The translations under genes and the position numbers were made by a program. A DNA stretch of 64,000 nucleotides from Brachyhypopomus gauderio (lineage: Eukaryota; Chordata; Actinopteri; Gymnotiformes; Hypopomidae), in the NCBI RefSeq assembly GCF_052324685.1, contig NW_027507068.1, positions 62,001 through 126,000 on the forward strand, given 5' to 3'. The notes under the pieces were generated by a model. It was not told the DNA's origin. It saw only the letters and a list, made by a program, of their open reading frames with translations, and ran no database searches. Position 1 is the first letter of the stretch. Every line of letters begins with the position of its first letter. This document shows positions 31,877 through 45,427 of this stretch, one piece after another.

Positions 31877-32579
31877 TTTGCAAGTTAGGCATTTGCCAAG
31901 AAGCACAAATAACCATAAACAGATTGTTTGCAGAGACCCCGCAAACAATCTCCTTGCCTTGTTTGAATAAGACAAAGGAAGATTCCCAGGCTTCTACCAT
32001 AAGTAGCAATTAAAAATAAATGTTAGTACTCCGTGTCAGTCACATCCAGTCTACTGTTGCTCCTCTCCTGATCAGAACACCAATCATACACATCTGTTAT
32101 TATTCTTAACCAATTGTGTTAAGACATGTTCTTTATTCTGTATTTAACTACATGCATTATCATTACACTGGAACTCTTTCCTGACACCTGGCCAGCACTG
32201 GATCACTGAGGGTAGAACAAAATTCTAATCCTGTTTATGAACCCTTATGAACAGTCTAGAGATGATTCCATTAAGACATGGGGGTCTAAGCTTTGTTATG
32301 TTAAACCGAATACAGGGGACAACCCCAAAACTTGGTTGTTTTGCTGTGGTGCATAACTAACCCTAACCACGAGTTCAGGTGGTTCACCTCTTTCCTTGAA
32401 TTGTCCAAGAATTTAAAAGGAGGTGGATCACGTTTTCTGTAACTTGGCTAGAGTACAGGTGGCTCCTGACACTTCAAGTTTGGGATGGACAAGAATGGGA
32501 TATGGAGGCAGTTATGATTTTATAATAATTTATAAAATTTAATATATAATTTATATAAGCTTCTGCACGTCGATGGTGG
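31877..32579. other. Unit-end spacer, nothing recognised
   Basis: Non-coding, AT-rich towards 32520-32565. No gene supported. Same in copies 1 and 2 (45680-46382, 59487-60189). Confidence 0.5.
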
Positions 32580-32925
32580 GGCAGGGGTAGAGTCTTGGAC
32601 CCCCACCCCAAAGTTGCTCCATCGGGTTAGGGTTTATATTTTTAAAAAGTCTTACACTAGTTTTTCACTATTGTCAAAGTGGTATGAATGGGTTTCAATG
32701 GGCGGGGCTCCTTGACTATTGCGCCCCCTGGTGGAGCTCCAACTCGGGGGTATATCTAGGGCCCTGGGGGGGGGGGGGGGGGTAGGATGACGAGGGTTTG
32801 CTCTGCGGGGGTATGGTGCACCCCCTTGGGGCAGGGGTAGAGTCTGGGACCCCCACCCTAAAGTATCCATCTCAGGTTAGGGTCCATATTATCAAGGGGT
32901 TTTACACTAGTGTCAAAGTGGTATC
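32580..32925 (+). repeat. G-rich repeat upstream of gene A, copy 1
   Basis: Two units as at 6050-6400, with a G17 run at 32766-32782. Repeated at 46383-46728 and 60190-60535. Confidence 0.8.
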
Positions 32926-32979
32926 AATAAGATTCAATTACTTTTATATTAGTCTGGTTAGTAAAATATTCTTTTTCAG

Positions 32980-35900
32980 GATATGGCACCTACACAAAGT
33001 GCGTGTCCGATATGTGCAGTTATTTACTGCAACTTATCACAGCACCTCCGGGTGTGTCACAAGGTGACAAATAAAGATGAAATGACGCTACTGCTGCAGC
33101 TCTCCAGTGGGAGGTAAGTGAATAATTAGCATGTTAGCATGTTATTAGTGTGTTATTAGCATGTTAGTATTGTATTAGCATGTTAGTGGGTTAGCAAGGT
33201 ATTAGCATGCTAGCATATTGTTAGCATATTAGCATGTTGTTAGCATGTTACCATGTTAGCAATTAGCATGTAACTAATGTAATTAGCATGCAATAAACAT
33301 GCATTGAGCTAATAATGCTTATGTAATTAGCATGTTTTGCATCTTTTTGTGTAAAATTTTTTGCAGAGTGAAAGGCATTTTCGATTGCAAGGTGCCGGAC
33401 TGCAACTCCTCACACATCAAGCGCTTGGATAAGCACTACAATAAAATGCACCAGGATGTGTTGGTATGTTTAAAACCATCTGTTGTGTAGGACTGCATAT
33501 TAGCTTATTAATATACGCATATTGCAATTTTTTCCCTTGTGTTTATTTTTTAGATTGGGGACCTTGCCAAATTTACAAAGTTGTCGAAGGAGGAGTACAT
33601 TTTAAGAAGCCTGGCCTCATTAAGGGCGAATGTTCCTAGGCCCCCGCTTGTTTCAACGCTGGATGGGGGTTACAGCCCACTTCCAGCATATTTATTACAA
33701 GGGTCTTTCACTGACATGTCCAGTGAATTGGACGAGGCCCCGGTCCCTTTTGAGCCAGAGCACATCGGTGAACCAGAGGCATGCTCCACCCCAGTTGCTG
33801 CGACATCCGTCCCTGGGCCCTCCACCTCTGTTGCTGTACACTCCACGGCAGACCCTGCGCCTTCCACCTCAGTGCCTAGGCCCTCATCCACCACCAAATG
33901 TGATGCTCGCTCATCCTGTAAGTTATCAAATCTGGAGGTACAAAGGTTAAAGAAGGCACTTGCGGAAGCTAGCCCCGGAGAAAAGTGTCAGAGGCCAAGC
34001 TGCAGGGCAAACTTTGAAAGGTTGGTGGACCTGGAGAAAGCCTTCAGGAATACACAGTCCCCCATACGGTCCAAACACAGCCTCAGCTCTCCGATTTCGA
34101 AAGAAATCCACCCTAACATCAGTAAGTAGTGTCATAAAGGTTGAGAGTTTGACCAAATTTTTTATGTATGATTCACTAATTATGCTTAATATGTCTTCCC
34201 TAGGGCGCATTGTTAAGGAATTTACAATTGTAAATTCTGGTGCAAACCTGGAGGGGCGAAAAAAGGAGAACGCCATCTCGGCGGAAAATCACATTTTCCG
34301 TTTTGTCAACTTTAGTATGCGTGACATGCCAGAAAAGAAGGGGACATTCTCTTTCTTGCGAAACGGGGATAATTTTGGAGTAAGTAACGCATGTCATAGT
34401 GAAAGTTAACATGCATACGAATGAGCAAATGTCTGCATATTAATAAGCTAATATCTGCATACTAATGAGGTGATATCAGCATACTAATGAGCGAATACCC
34501 GCATATTGATGCGGCAATATCCGCATATTAATAAGCTAATATCCGCATACTAATGAGGAAATATCCGCATACTAAATAACTAATACCCGCATATTAATGG
34601 ACTAATGCATAACAATGAGGAATTTTGCAAATATAACAAATTTGTTGTATTTGCAGATACATGACTCACCTGAAGGGGAAGGGGCTGGCGGTCACCACTG
34701 TCAGAAATATCTTCCTTACCCTTCGCAAGTTCATTAAATATTTACATTGCCTTCCTATAATGGATGCAAGGATTACAAAAAATGACATAGCTTGGTTGAA
34801 CTTAGAAGTAAGCAAGCGACTCACAGGCCTGAAAAAAGAAGTAACAGTTCACCGACAAAAAGTGAAGAAACGCCTCAGCAGTAAGTGTAGAATAGCTCCA
34901 TTAATGATGTGCATATTAATGAGGTGGTCTATGCATATTCATGCGTTGATATGCGCATATTAATGAGCCAGTGCATAATGTGTTTCAGAAAACAAAATCA
35001 GCAAAGAAGAAATCAGGTCCTTTCGAAAAAATGCCAGGAAGCTGATTCCTCTAAAACTGGGTAAGTCATTTGTTTGTGCATGCTAATGTATTTTGCTAAT
35101 GTAACAATAATGCTAACGTTATGAATTTTGTGTCAATTTAGACCGTCTTGAGAAATACCCGAATACCATGACAGCGGCCCAATTCATAGGCCTGCTATCA
35201 GGTTATCTTATCCTGAGTTAGGGGTAGGGTTCATATCATGAAAGTGGCATTTTTCCATAGACATATGATGAAGATGCCTGATATTATATACATGTCCCTG
35301 ACCCTAACCTTTTCCCATAGGTTTTAGCATGGACGTGTCCATAATATATTATCAAAGTGTCTTGAATTAGGGGGCAGTGTTGAGCAATTTTCTTGGACGT
35401 TTTGCTAATATGCCTTAGTTTTTTCCTGATGCCAACTGTATGATACGATTATGTTTTTTCCCTAGGGTTAGGGTTAGGGTCACGCTTAAGTTTGCGTGAC
35501 CAGACAAATATACCTGGATGAATCGGTTCATTACCCTCGCGAAGGATTTGCCTGGGGGTGGATCACCGTTCTTCTTCAACAGGAATGGAGGGCAGTGCAA
35601 AAAAACTATTAGTCCATTTCAGGATGGAGTGGACACGCTTGGGTTTTGGAGGATGCCAGTTTTAAGGCTTTCAGGACAGCAATGGTGTGCCACGTAAGTA
35701 TTATCCATATGTAATTACCATGGTATGAATATGTAATGAGGATGTTACGCCTATGTAATGAGCATATTATGCATATGTAATTTGCATGTTTTTCCCATTT
35801 TCAGATCAAAAACATGCCTCCTGAACAAAAAAGAAAAATACAACGTGCCATGTGCCACTCAGATGTGGTGAGCTCTAAATTCTACGTGCCTCTTAGCACA

Positions 35901-36185
35901 GTGGCAGAGGCTGTTGAGATAAGAGAGCTCCAGTCACAAGCCCTAGAAGAGAGCCCAGCAATGGGCGAGAGGCCAGAGCCTGCCAGGGAGAGCCCATCAT
36001 CCTCCAGTCAGGTTGTGGCCAAAAAACGGTCAGCAAAGAGAAAAATTCGGTTCATTGACAGTAGTGAGGAGGAGGAGGATAAAATACAGGAATATAATCC
36101 AAGAAACTACTCTCCCAAATCTATAAACTTTTCACATCATGACACCATTTCACTACCAATAGACAAATGGACTTCAGACCTTTAG
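32980..36185 (+). pseudogene. Gene A, copy 1: zinc-finger/tyrosine-recombinase-like
   Basis: Exons: 32980-33113 (ATG 32983), 33367-33463, 33554-34121, 34204-34379, 34657-34880, 34989-35060, 35142-35221 (TAG), then 3' exons about 35498-35693 and 35805-~36100. Content is as in copy 0: paired C2H2 fingers, P/S/T linker, core-binding-like exon, FRTAMVCH and MCH...KFY (Tyr codon 35883-35885), acidic tail. The Arg-I exon (GHRSG) is absent because exon 7 runs into repeat R, which leads straight to the 3' exons. The 2 nt shortfall of exon 4 and the exon-8 frame breaks are shared with copy 0, so the inactivation predates the array's expansion. Exon 5 differs strongly from copy 0 while its neighbours do not. 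The last codons to 36185 derive from LINE sequence. Confidence 0.68.
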
Positions 36186-36559
36186 GCTCAAACCTTTAAA
36201 ATATCATCAAATTCTAACATACAGCTAATTCAATATAAAATATTACACAGAACACACATCACTATCGAGAAAATGCATCGGATGGGCTTCACTGACTCCA
36301 ACACTTGTACACACTGCCCCATGGTAACAGACAATCATCTTCACGCATTCTGGAACTGCCCCCCCTCTGTTTTGGTCGGAGGTCTTGGGAGAGCTGTCCA
36401 AGATCCTCCGCATCCCAATTTCTCCCACCTTAGCTCTGCTTGGTGACCTTTCCTCTCTACCAATGCCTAAACATCTGCAAACATTCATCCTCATTTCTAT
36501 AACAGTGGCTAAAAAGATTATTTTACTTAACTGGAAAGACAGAACATTATCAATAATAT
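36100..36559 (+). mobile_element. L1/Tx1 ORF2 C-terminal fragment, copy 1
   Basis: HRTHITIEKMHRMGF, CTHC and HAFWNCPP form the LINE C-x2-C/H-x4-C knuckle, then degraded sequence. Copies at 49903-50362 and from 63710 to the window end. Confidence 0.65.
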
Positions 36560-37685
36560 AGTGCTGCATCAAGGCACCTCAGTGGGAAGTCTGTGGGAAG
36601 GAAAAAGTGTGGCAGAAAACGCTGCACGAGAGGAGGTGAGCGGACCCTGAGGAACATTGTGGAGAAGGGCAGATTCCAGACCTTGGGGGACTGCGGAAGC
36701 AGTGGACTGAGTCTGGAGTAGAAACATCCAGAGCCACCGTGCACAGGCGTGTGCAGGAAATGGGCTACAGGTGCCGCATTCTCCAGGTCAAGCCACTTTT
36801 GAACCAGAAACAGCGCCAGAATCGCCTGGCCTGGGCTACAGAGAAGCAGAACTGCAAATTTTGCATGTCATTTGGAAATCAAGGTGCCAGAGTCTGGAGG
36901 AAGACTGGGGAGAAGGAAATGCCAAAATGCCTGAAGTCCAGTGTCAAGTACCCACAGTCAGTGATGGTCTGGGGTGCCATGTCAGCTGCTGGTGTTGATC
37001 CACTGTTTTATCAAGGGCAGGGTCAATGCAGCTAGCTATGAGGAGATTTTGGAGCGCTTCATGCTTCCTTCTGCTGAAAAGCTTTATGAAGATGAAGATT
37101 TCATTTTTCAGCACGACCTGGCACATGCTCCCAGTGCCAAAACTATTGGTAAATGGTTAACTGACCATGGTATTACTGTGCTCAATTGGCCTGCCAACTC
37201 TCCTGACCTGAACCCCATAAAGAATCTGTGGGATATTGTGAAGAGAAAGCGGAGAGATGCAAGACCCAACACTCTAGATGAGCTTAAAGCCGCTATCTAA
37301 GCATCCTGGGTCTCCATAACACCTCAGCAGTGCCACAGGCTGATTGCCTCCATGCCACGCCGCATTGACGCAGTCATTTCTGCAAAAGGATTCCCAAACA
37401 AGTATTGAGTGCATAACTGAACATAATTATTTGAAGGTTGACTTTTTTGTATTAAAAACACTTTTCTTTTATTAGTCGGATGAAATTTGCTAATTTTTTT
37501 TGGTTGGGATTTTTGTTTTTTTTTTTACTTTTTTGCCAAAATCATCAATATTAAACCAATAAAAGGCTTGAACTACTTCAGTTGTGTGTAATGAATCTAA
37601 AACATAAGTCTAATATTTATCAGTACATTACATAAAATAATGAACTATCACAATATGCTAATTTTTTTTTAGAAGGACCTGTATA
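36560..37685 (+). mobile_element. Tc1-type transposon, inactive, copy 1
   Basis: Transposase relic about 36560-37408 in two overlapping frames (frameshift near 37010), with a TAA after LKAAI (37298). The DD34E triad is damaged. The first Asp region (normally SDES-KF) reads EKQNCKF after a small deletion. The second Asp is kept in FQHDLAHAP. The Glu 34 residues later is Lys (SPDLNPIKNLW). The 3' end carries the AATATGCTAATTTTTT / AGAAGGACCTGTA terminal sequence at ~37684; the 5' inverted repeat is missing. It can neither encode transposase nor be excised normally. Confidence 0.88.
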
Positions 37686-38079
37686 ATATTTATAATATTT
37701 CTGAGATTATTTTGTGGCATTTCCTGTCTATGTAGCAGTGCAAATTAATATATGTAAATATAATATATATAAATATAATATATATATATATATATTTCAT
37801 AAAAGCCAAATCGCAGAAATAACATACATACAATGGCTATATTTGATTGTCTAAATATCTAGATACGGATAGAATATATATATCATTTGTACTGATCGAT
37901 TTTGTTTTTTACCTAATTTTAGATTACACTTGGACAGTATAAAAACTTCTAAATTTTAACCCAGAGACTGACTGACTATTCAACCATTCATACATCTATT
38001 CATCCATCAGATATAAAGATATGGAAGTACAAGAGTATCGGTATGCGTGTCATTAGCACATTTTGTCATTAGTGTATTT
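37686..38079. repeat. AT-rich tract with (TA)n, copy 1
   Basis: AATATATATAAAT/(TA)n region and AT-rich spacer, absent from copy 0 (replaced by the L2). Copy 2 at 51489-51882. Confidence 0.7.
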
Positions 38080-38511
38080 ATTACTGGGTGGTGTGTGTGT
38101 GTGTAAAAGTATTGCAGCAGCGGTTTTATTACCCGTGTTATATCTGTAAATCGTGCATATGCTCACACTAACATGATGTGCAAGTATGTTACATTACAAA
38201 AATATAGGTACACAGATTGACTGGTTTGTAGCGAGGTGGATTCAAAATTTGTTTACTCTGCAGCACGATTCTGTGAATTTGCCATCGCACTACACGTACC
38301 GCAAATGCATTGCAGCAGCACGTACGCCTACTACAAATACGTTTATTCTTTAGCGCGAAGATTAATTTCAAATCTTTAACGTGACTCAATCCAAAGGATT
38401 CATTCCTATTCAGCATAAGAATAATTACCTTCACGCTATAAAGAAAGATAGATTCATGGGTTGTAACTTTTGAATTGCTTCTTGAAGCTGTGTCAAAAGT
38501 GCTATACAGAT

Positions 38512-38856
38512 TGTCACGGTGACAGCTCCGGACCCTTCCCTGTGGGCGTGCTGCTATGTTGTTTGCGTGTTATGTCCATGTTTGTTCTTCCGTGGGCGTG
38601 GGTCATCTGTGAGCGTGTTCGTGATATCACCTGTACCTTGTCTCGAGGTCACGTGGGTCTGTGTAAATTACCTATTTAATGTGCGTTTGCGCAGTGTCTT
38701 GTGCTCGTCTTTGTCTAAAGTTCATGCCTGTGTAAGCTTCCGCGTCAGCGTGCTTGCACCGTCTGTGCTGGGCTTTGTTTTTGTGTATTAAACGTTTTAT
38801 GTGCATCGCAAGACGCTCGTCGTGTCTCCTCCTTCCTCCCGCATGCCAGCGTCACA
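38512..38856 (-). mobile_element. Solo LTR, copy 1
   Basis: As 24705-25049, offset 13,807. Confidence 0.6.
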
Positions 38857-40152
38857 GATGAGCTGGCCAAGCTGGTTTTCCTTGGAAAGGACAGTGGGGG
38901 TCAGCGCTTCAAAGTAAGCATAAAATACGTATGAAACACATATAAAATGGGCTAGTCATTGTCTGGTTTGCCTTGCAAAAATCCTCATACTTTTTGCCAT
39001 ATTATTGCTTGACCTGCTGCCTCAGTGCTCATACTATTTTATTATTTACAACATTCCTTGTTAATTGTTAGAATTAGTACCTATTATATATTTTTATACA
39101 TTTTGGGATTTTGTCATGTAAAAAATCATAAAATCTATATTTTTTCCGCCGATCAAACTCCGCAGACAACCGGTGAAAAAGTGAAGACCCCCAAATTATT
39201 TTTCCCCATTAATATCTTATAAAAACCCATGAAAGAGTGAATTCGCAAAAGCTGAAGCGCGAAGTGGCACGGGATCACTGTAACAATACAAAAAATAAAG
39301 TATGAACTAACCTACAACAGAGTGCAAAATAAATATTAAATTAAGAGCAACATTAAGATAATAACTACATTCAGAAGAAAATATCAACTTAATTGTGGAT
39401 TCAAAAAGAAAATGTGAGTGAGTGACCGTGCAAACTTGAATCACGTCCTTAGCAACAGTTTTCTGGGTGACAGTACGTTGAACGAATCAGAATGAACGAG
39501 AGCCCTCAGTTCAGTGAACGAATCACTGAGCATGCGCTGTTCCCTCGCAATGGATGTCTTCGCGGGTGATTCAGTGATTCATGGACCACACAGCAGTTCC
39601 TCAGCCAGCCTGCACGGTCGCTGCTGAGCTCAACTACTGAACTGAAAAAGGAACAAGCAGCTGAGGAAGTGATTCAATTCAGTTTGTTCACTCAAATGAT
39701 TCCTTCATTTGAAGAATTGTTCACGAATGACACAACACTACTCAGAGTGCTATTAAGTTAGGTAGGGGGAGTGCCTTTGGTAGAAGCTTTGCTGTCTGCT
39801 TAACTTTGGCAAAGATGAGGTGGCAGTCTGCCATAGGTGTGCAACCCCATGATTGCCAAAGCAGTAGAAGCTTGGTATCCTCCTGAAAATTGTACGGAAG
39901 CTCTCCACTGTCTTGGACTTCAACCCAAGGCCACCCGGGGAGTTGCGTAATGCACGTGACATCCTTGGCCCTTGGTGTCAATCACCTGGCAACGGGTGGT
40001 TGGGGCACAGGCTCTGGAGGCCCTATTCGGGGTTTCTATGACCTAGCTCCAGTAGCATGCTGGAGTATGCCCTCCTCATTTGGGGGCCCACAAGCTGCCT
40101 GGAAACCTGGCGGTGTTAACAGATGGCATGCTTGTGGTTTCTGTATGTCTAT

Positions 40153-41095
40153 CAGGGTGTCTGCACATTTTTAAATCTCAAATTCAATGACTTTTAAGAC
40201 CTTTTTAATACCTCTCACAAAAAATAAATAATACCAGGGTTGCCAACTTTTCAAGATCGCTTGGAGTGAGATTTGAACCTGGAGGGGGTGGCGAGTGTAA
40301 ATTGTTGGGGGGGGTGGCGACCGTAAGTTGTTGACGGGGGTGCACGACCTCGCGAAGCGACAGCACGCGGGGAGCTCGCGCAGGGCCGCACAGTAATTGC
40401 CACCGCGATTACGTCATTGTCAGTACGCGGAACCTCATGTATAAACCAAGCTTGATGCGGCTAAGGGATTACGGCACATGCAGCGCCGTGCGCAGTGCCC
40501 TAGTGCCTGTACATTTACATTGTAATGGTCCAATGAAGGTCATTTAAAAACCAGGACATTTCCTCACTTTTTTTTTTTCCAAAACCGGGACAAGACGTGA
40601 AATACGTCCCGGGAAATACGGACGTTTGGTCGCCCTACACAGTAGACAAATCATTTTTGGCACTTACAGCTAAACTGCAAGATACATCGCGCCTCATACG
40701 AATCACTGGAAGGTTTCAGCTAGCCACAATATTTTTCATCCTCCAGCCACTTCACTGAATGGACATTTACCCATGTCTGCATCGGAGCCTTGTATTGTTG
40801 TTCCCGCCGCAGGCCTCAAATAAGAAAAGCAGCTTGCTGGCAGCTAAAGCATCGTCTGATGTTTCCACCTGTTAGGTGACGTACTACTGCCATTAGGCGG
40901 AGTATACGGCCGTTGCGGAAATGATAATTATTGTGGGATATAGATTGGTAAAATAAAACAGAAAAACTGAGCAACACACTTATTTAATGTCTCCCCCCCT
41001 AAAATTCCAGACATTTTAAGACATTTTTAGACCTTGAATATGTAAAACTAAATTTAAGACATTTTAAGACTTTTTAAGGACCCGCGGGTACCCTG
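40153..41095. mobile_element. Non-autonomous hAT-like element, copy 1
   Basis: As 26346-27288, offset 13,807. Confidence 0.65.
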
Positions 41096-41172
41096 GTCTA
41101 TGTCTATTGTATGTATGTCTGTCTATATCTGTTTGAGTATGACTATTGACATGTTTCCTTTCTCTTTTTCAG

Positions 41173-43537
41173 ATATTTCACCATGGAAGCCTGTCTTCTC
41201 TGCTATAAAGGCTTCGCCAATTTAAGCCAGCACCTCAGATTAAGTCATAATGTTAGAAATATCATGGAGCGGTCCCTCTTGCTCAAACTAGTGTCAGGGA
41301 GGGTAGATATTAGAAAAGAAAAATGCTGCCTACCAGGCTGTGGTCAGTCCACATCTAGATTGGACAGACACCTGAAGTCACACAGGGAGCCGTCAAGCAC
41401 CCGTAGAGCAGTCATTATACAGGAGGTCAAAAGAAATGTCGTGCTCAGACAAGTTGCCCTCGTGTCCGATTTAGACCTGAGGGAGAAAGAGGAGGAAGTG
41501 ACCAGACTGGGTCATGTGGCAGAGGATGCCCCATGCTCTGAGGAGGAGGAGGAGGAGGAGGAGGCGGCGGCGGGGGCAGAATGCTCCAACTGCAACACTA
41601 AAAAAAACAGAAATCAAAAACCTGAAAGATGTTGGCTGTAACAACAGAGCTCCAGCTGCTGAGGCGCAAAAAACCACCTTTTGCACAGGCGCCTCAAAAA
41701 GAAGTCTGTGCAGGCACACAGAGGGTTAAAGAGGGTTAGGGTGACGGCCCAAACCAAGCATAGTGTAAGCTGTCATAGAGCATTTAAAGTTAACGTGACT
41801 GCTCTGGTGTGTATAAAGTATAATGTATTTTTCTTACAATCTGAACCTTAAGAAAAAGCAGCTGTGCAGGAGGCAGAGGCAGGGGCGGAGCAAGAGCAGG
41901 AGCTGGAGCAGCCTGCCCCCCCAAGAACCTCAATTTCCTGATCATGTGCCTCAGCTCAGTAAGTGCATTCAGGTGTGCTTTGGCTGAATTTTTTAAAGTA
42001 CGTTTCCTTTGGTGGAAAATAAGTAATTCCTCATATCTCTTACGCTTTTAGATGAACTGCTGGAAGACTACCAGCACCACCAAGAGGGGTCTGACCCTTC
42101 ATACAGACTACAAAATAATGTCAAGAGTAAGATATATCGCATAAAGCGGTTTATTGCTTACATGGCTGTGGGCCACAGCCACCTCCAGGAGTTCACCTTC
42201 TTGGACAACGTCACAAGGATTAGTGAGTATGGGACTATTCTTTACTCTAAAATTTTGTTTTAATGTTTAGATGTTTTGTGACTCATATGTACGTTTTCAT
42301 GTTTTGCAGATGGGTCAAAAGCCTAATGGGGAGAAGGTGGTGGCTAGCACACTATAGCCCATAAATTGGGCTACATTTTTAATACTTATAAGACACGCCA
42401 CCCCCCACCTGCCGCCTGAAGCCCGTTTCCCTGATCAATATAACTAGGGAAATAAAGGGCATCATAAAAAACAAAGGCGATCCGTGGTAATACATGAAAT
42501 TTAAGTAAAGGAGTGCAAAGATGGACACGCCATCTCCAAAGAGACGCTCCTGCAGTGTCGGGTAAAAGCCAAGCAGCAGATCCCTGAAATATTGAGTGAG
42601 TCCTGCATCATACCTCACTTTAATAACATTTTTTCTGCTGCACTTTACATCAGTCGATGTGTCTCATTCTTGTGTTTTTATTTGTCAACACAGAGACCCT
42701 GGAGACCAAGCGATCTATAAAGCTTCAACGGTCATTTTACGGGTATGTAACGGCTTACCTGTCGTCTATATACGGCCACCGGACTGGGGTCTACCAGAAC
42801 CTGCAGGTGGAGGAAGTGATGAGAGCCAAACACAGTCCAGAGTTGGACGTGTACCTCATCAATGTGAGCGCACGTTCAGTTCATAACATTGTGTTTTATA
42901 CATACAGCATGGCAAAATGTGTCATTTCTTGTGTGTTTTGTCCTTTTGTCTTTCTAAACAGGTGGAGTCTCATAAAACAAATGAGACCTTTGGTGTGGCC
43001 CAGCTCCTCCTCACTGGGGAGGAGTACGGATGGCTTCGGGCTTATGTGCAAATTAGAAAAGGGCTGACTGGGGGCAAAATATCTAAATTTCTATTCTCTA
43101 TTTCAACCCCAAATACATGGAGCAAATGAAGCTCCCAGGCAAACCCAAGTTCACAGATTTAAGAAGCTCCATTGCCACCCATGTAAGTGTTTTTTTATAA
43201 CAGAGGTGACTTGTCACTAACAATTATGTATTTTCCCAGTGGTCTGATTTTGTTTCCCTTCACAGGCAAGAAACGAACTGGACCCTAAACAAAGGGAAAT
43301 GATGTCACACTTTATGTGCCACAATACGGCCACCGCAAATAAGTTTTACGCCCTCAATTTAAATCCAGCCTGGTCAAACCTCCTCAGAGCTACCAGAAGC
43401 CCCAGCTTCTACAAACAAGAGAAAGAACAAAAGAAAACACCTGCGACCTTCTAAAAGACTTGCGCTGGAGTCATCCGAGGAAGAAATGGAAGTTCCTTTT
43501 CAAGAAAGTGGTACTTCCTTTGAAGAGATATGCACTC

Positions 43538-43584
<47 letters not shown>

Positions 43585-43768
43585 ATGTGCATGTATGTAT
43601 TTGTGTTTTTTTCAGGACATTGAGGAGGATGAGGAGCAGGGGGACAAAGAAAAGAGCACATCACAATGTAAGACTTACAAGCTCACCAAGGCTTGTTTTG
43701 AGCAGACTTTCGCCACTCAAATTGAGAAAAGCATCCCCCAAAAGAATTGGAATACTTCATATGATTAA
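41173..43768 (+). pseudogene. Gene B, copy 1
   Basis: Same exons and same frame breaks as copy 0 (offset 13,807 up to the CA tract, 13,803 after). ATG at 41183; GHRTG exon 42694-42863; FTDLRSSIATH exon 42962-43182; Tyr exon 43266-43454. The CA tract is (CA)20, which lets the frame run from about 43460 through it to 43768; this is chance, not a real protein. Identity of the lesions across copies shows that decay preceded or was homogenised with duplication. Confidence 0.66.
43540..43579. repeat. (CA)20 microsatellite, copy 1
   Basis: 40 bp, 4 bp shorter than in copies 0 and 2. Confidence 0.95.
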
Positions 43769-43934
43769 TCAAAGGGACAAAAATGTAAGAACCCACAAAG
43801 CTGTTAAACGGTTATATAAAAAAGTGTTAATGTAGTGTTAAGTAGTATTTGAACTTGTTCATGTTTGTTTGTTTTAGCTTTTTAATGATAGTGTTGTGTT
43901 TATAGAGTTCAATTTTTCTAGTGTATATATATTT

Positions 43935-44118
43935 AAATTAGTGCTGTCAATTACAGGTGCCGCGATTAAAAGTACTCACCAGGATTTAGCTCAAGCTTGC
44001 TAGATTTTCTAATTAGCAATCCAGGTAAAATTAGTGGAATCAACACAATCCAGGAAGCCTGAGCAAAATCCTGGTGAGGACTTTTAATTGCAGCACCTGG
44101 AATTGACAGCACTAATTT
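43935..44118. mobile_element. Palindromic MITE, copy 1
   Basis: As 30132-30315. The 45 bp hairpin follows at 44406-44450. Confidence 0.8.
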
Positions 44119-44528
44119 AAATTGTTCTTGTTTCTACCGTCTTATCATATCCATAGTGTTCTATTTTGCTAGTATGTATACATTTAAATTGTTCTTGTTA
44201 TTTTAATTTTGCATATTCAGTGTTTGTTCAACATATTTTAATCATGCTTTTTCATAATTCCATTTGTATTTTAAATTTTTAATAAGATATTTTGTTTCAC
44301 AATATGTTATATGTTGTTCCTTCTCCTTAAACCTTAATTTAAACCTCCTTTAGTTAAACCTCTTTAATTAAACATAAAATAAAACAAAATCAAATCACAA
44401 AACATCCCACTTGCAATCTATTTGACTGATTGCAATAGATTGGAAGTGGGACGTAGGAAAATAAATATAATTAATAATATTATATAATATAATAATAATA
44501 AATATATTTTATGCTATGTAACCTTTAG

Positions 44529-45235
44529 TGTCACGCACCGTTATTATAATAAACTTAGGACTACGCCACCGTCAACTAGAGGAAAACCAATCAGTAACGT
44601 TTCACCCGCGCTATATTACTGCTGGCGAAAATAAAATTGTTAAAACTGCAGAGGCTGAGATGCAAATCATTTATTGTGTCAGAATGGCGGATTTAGGAGA
44701 CTAAATCCCCTGTGGATTTTTTATGGTAGTGGACCCAAACGCCTTGTCCATGCAGTAAGCAATATTACAAGCGTGAGAAACCAAAACCAAGTCGCGCTGA
44801 ATATTCAGAGAAGATGACGAGGGAGAACTGAAAGTAATCGCGGAAATACTCAATGTGTGTAACAGGAGAGAACAGAAAGCAATCACGGCAATAACTGACG
44901 TGGAAGACACAGGAGAACAGAAATAGTCACGGAATGAAAACCAAAACCAAACAGATAGGAAGAAAGACAGCAGGAGGAAAACTTGAGAGAGGCCAGGGAG
45001 CGGCGCAGGAGGTAAGTACTCGAAGTGACAGTATAACAAACAAAAAATCTTAAACAAGAAAGAGGCCGGGTGGCGAGACACCTTGTAGAGACAACAGAGA
45101 AAAGGGCTGAAGGTTGGCCATCCTTATAAACCCAGGACAACAGGTGCAGGCCATCACCGCTGATTAGCCTGAGGTCTGGCTCTTGGGCTCCTCCTGGTGG
45201 CGACTGGAGGACCCGCCCTGGGGCCAGCCCTGACA
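44529..45235 (-). mobile_element. Gypsy-like LTR remnant, copy 1
   Basis: As 30726-31432, offset 13,803. Confidence 0.7.
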
Positions 45236-45427
45236 GAGCCCCCCCTCTAGGCCCGAGACATTTACATTTACGGCATTTAGCAGACGCTCTTATCCAGAGC
45301 GACTTACAAACTGCTTTGCTTCTGATCACAGAATACATCCTAGGAAATAGTACAGATAGGCCAGAATTCAAGACACCATTGAGTCAGACTACTACTAAAC
45401 TACAGGAGTCAGTATCATTACCTAGTG

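Noticed and set aside
43460-43768. 102-codon ORF reading through the CA tract in copy 1
   Set aside because: It exists only because (CA)20 changes the frame; copies 0 and 2 do not have it.
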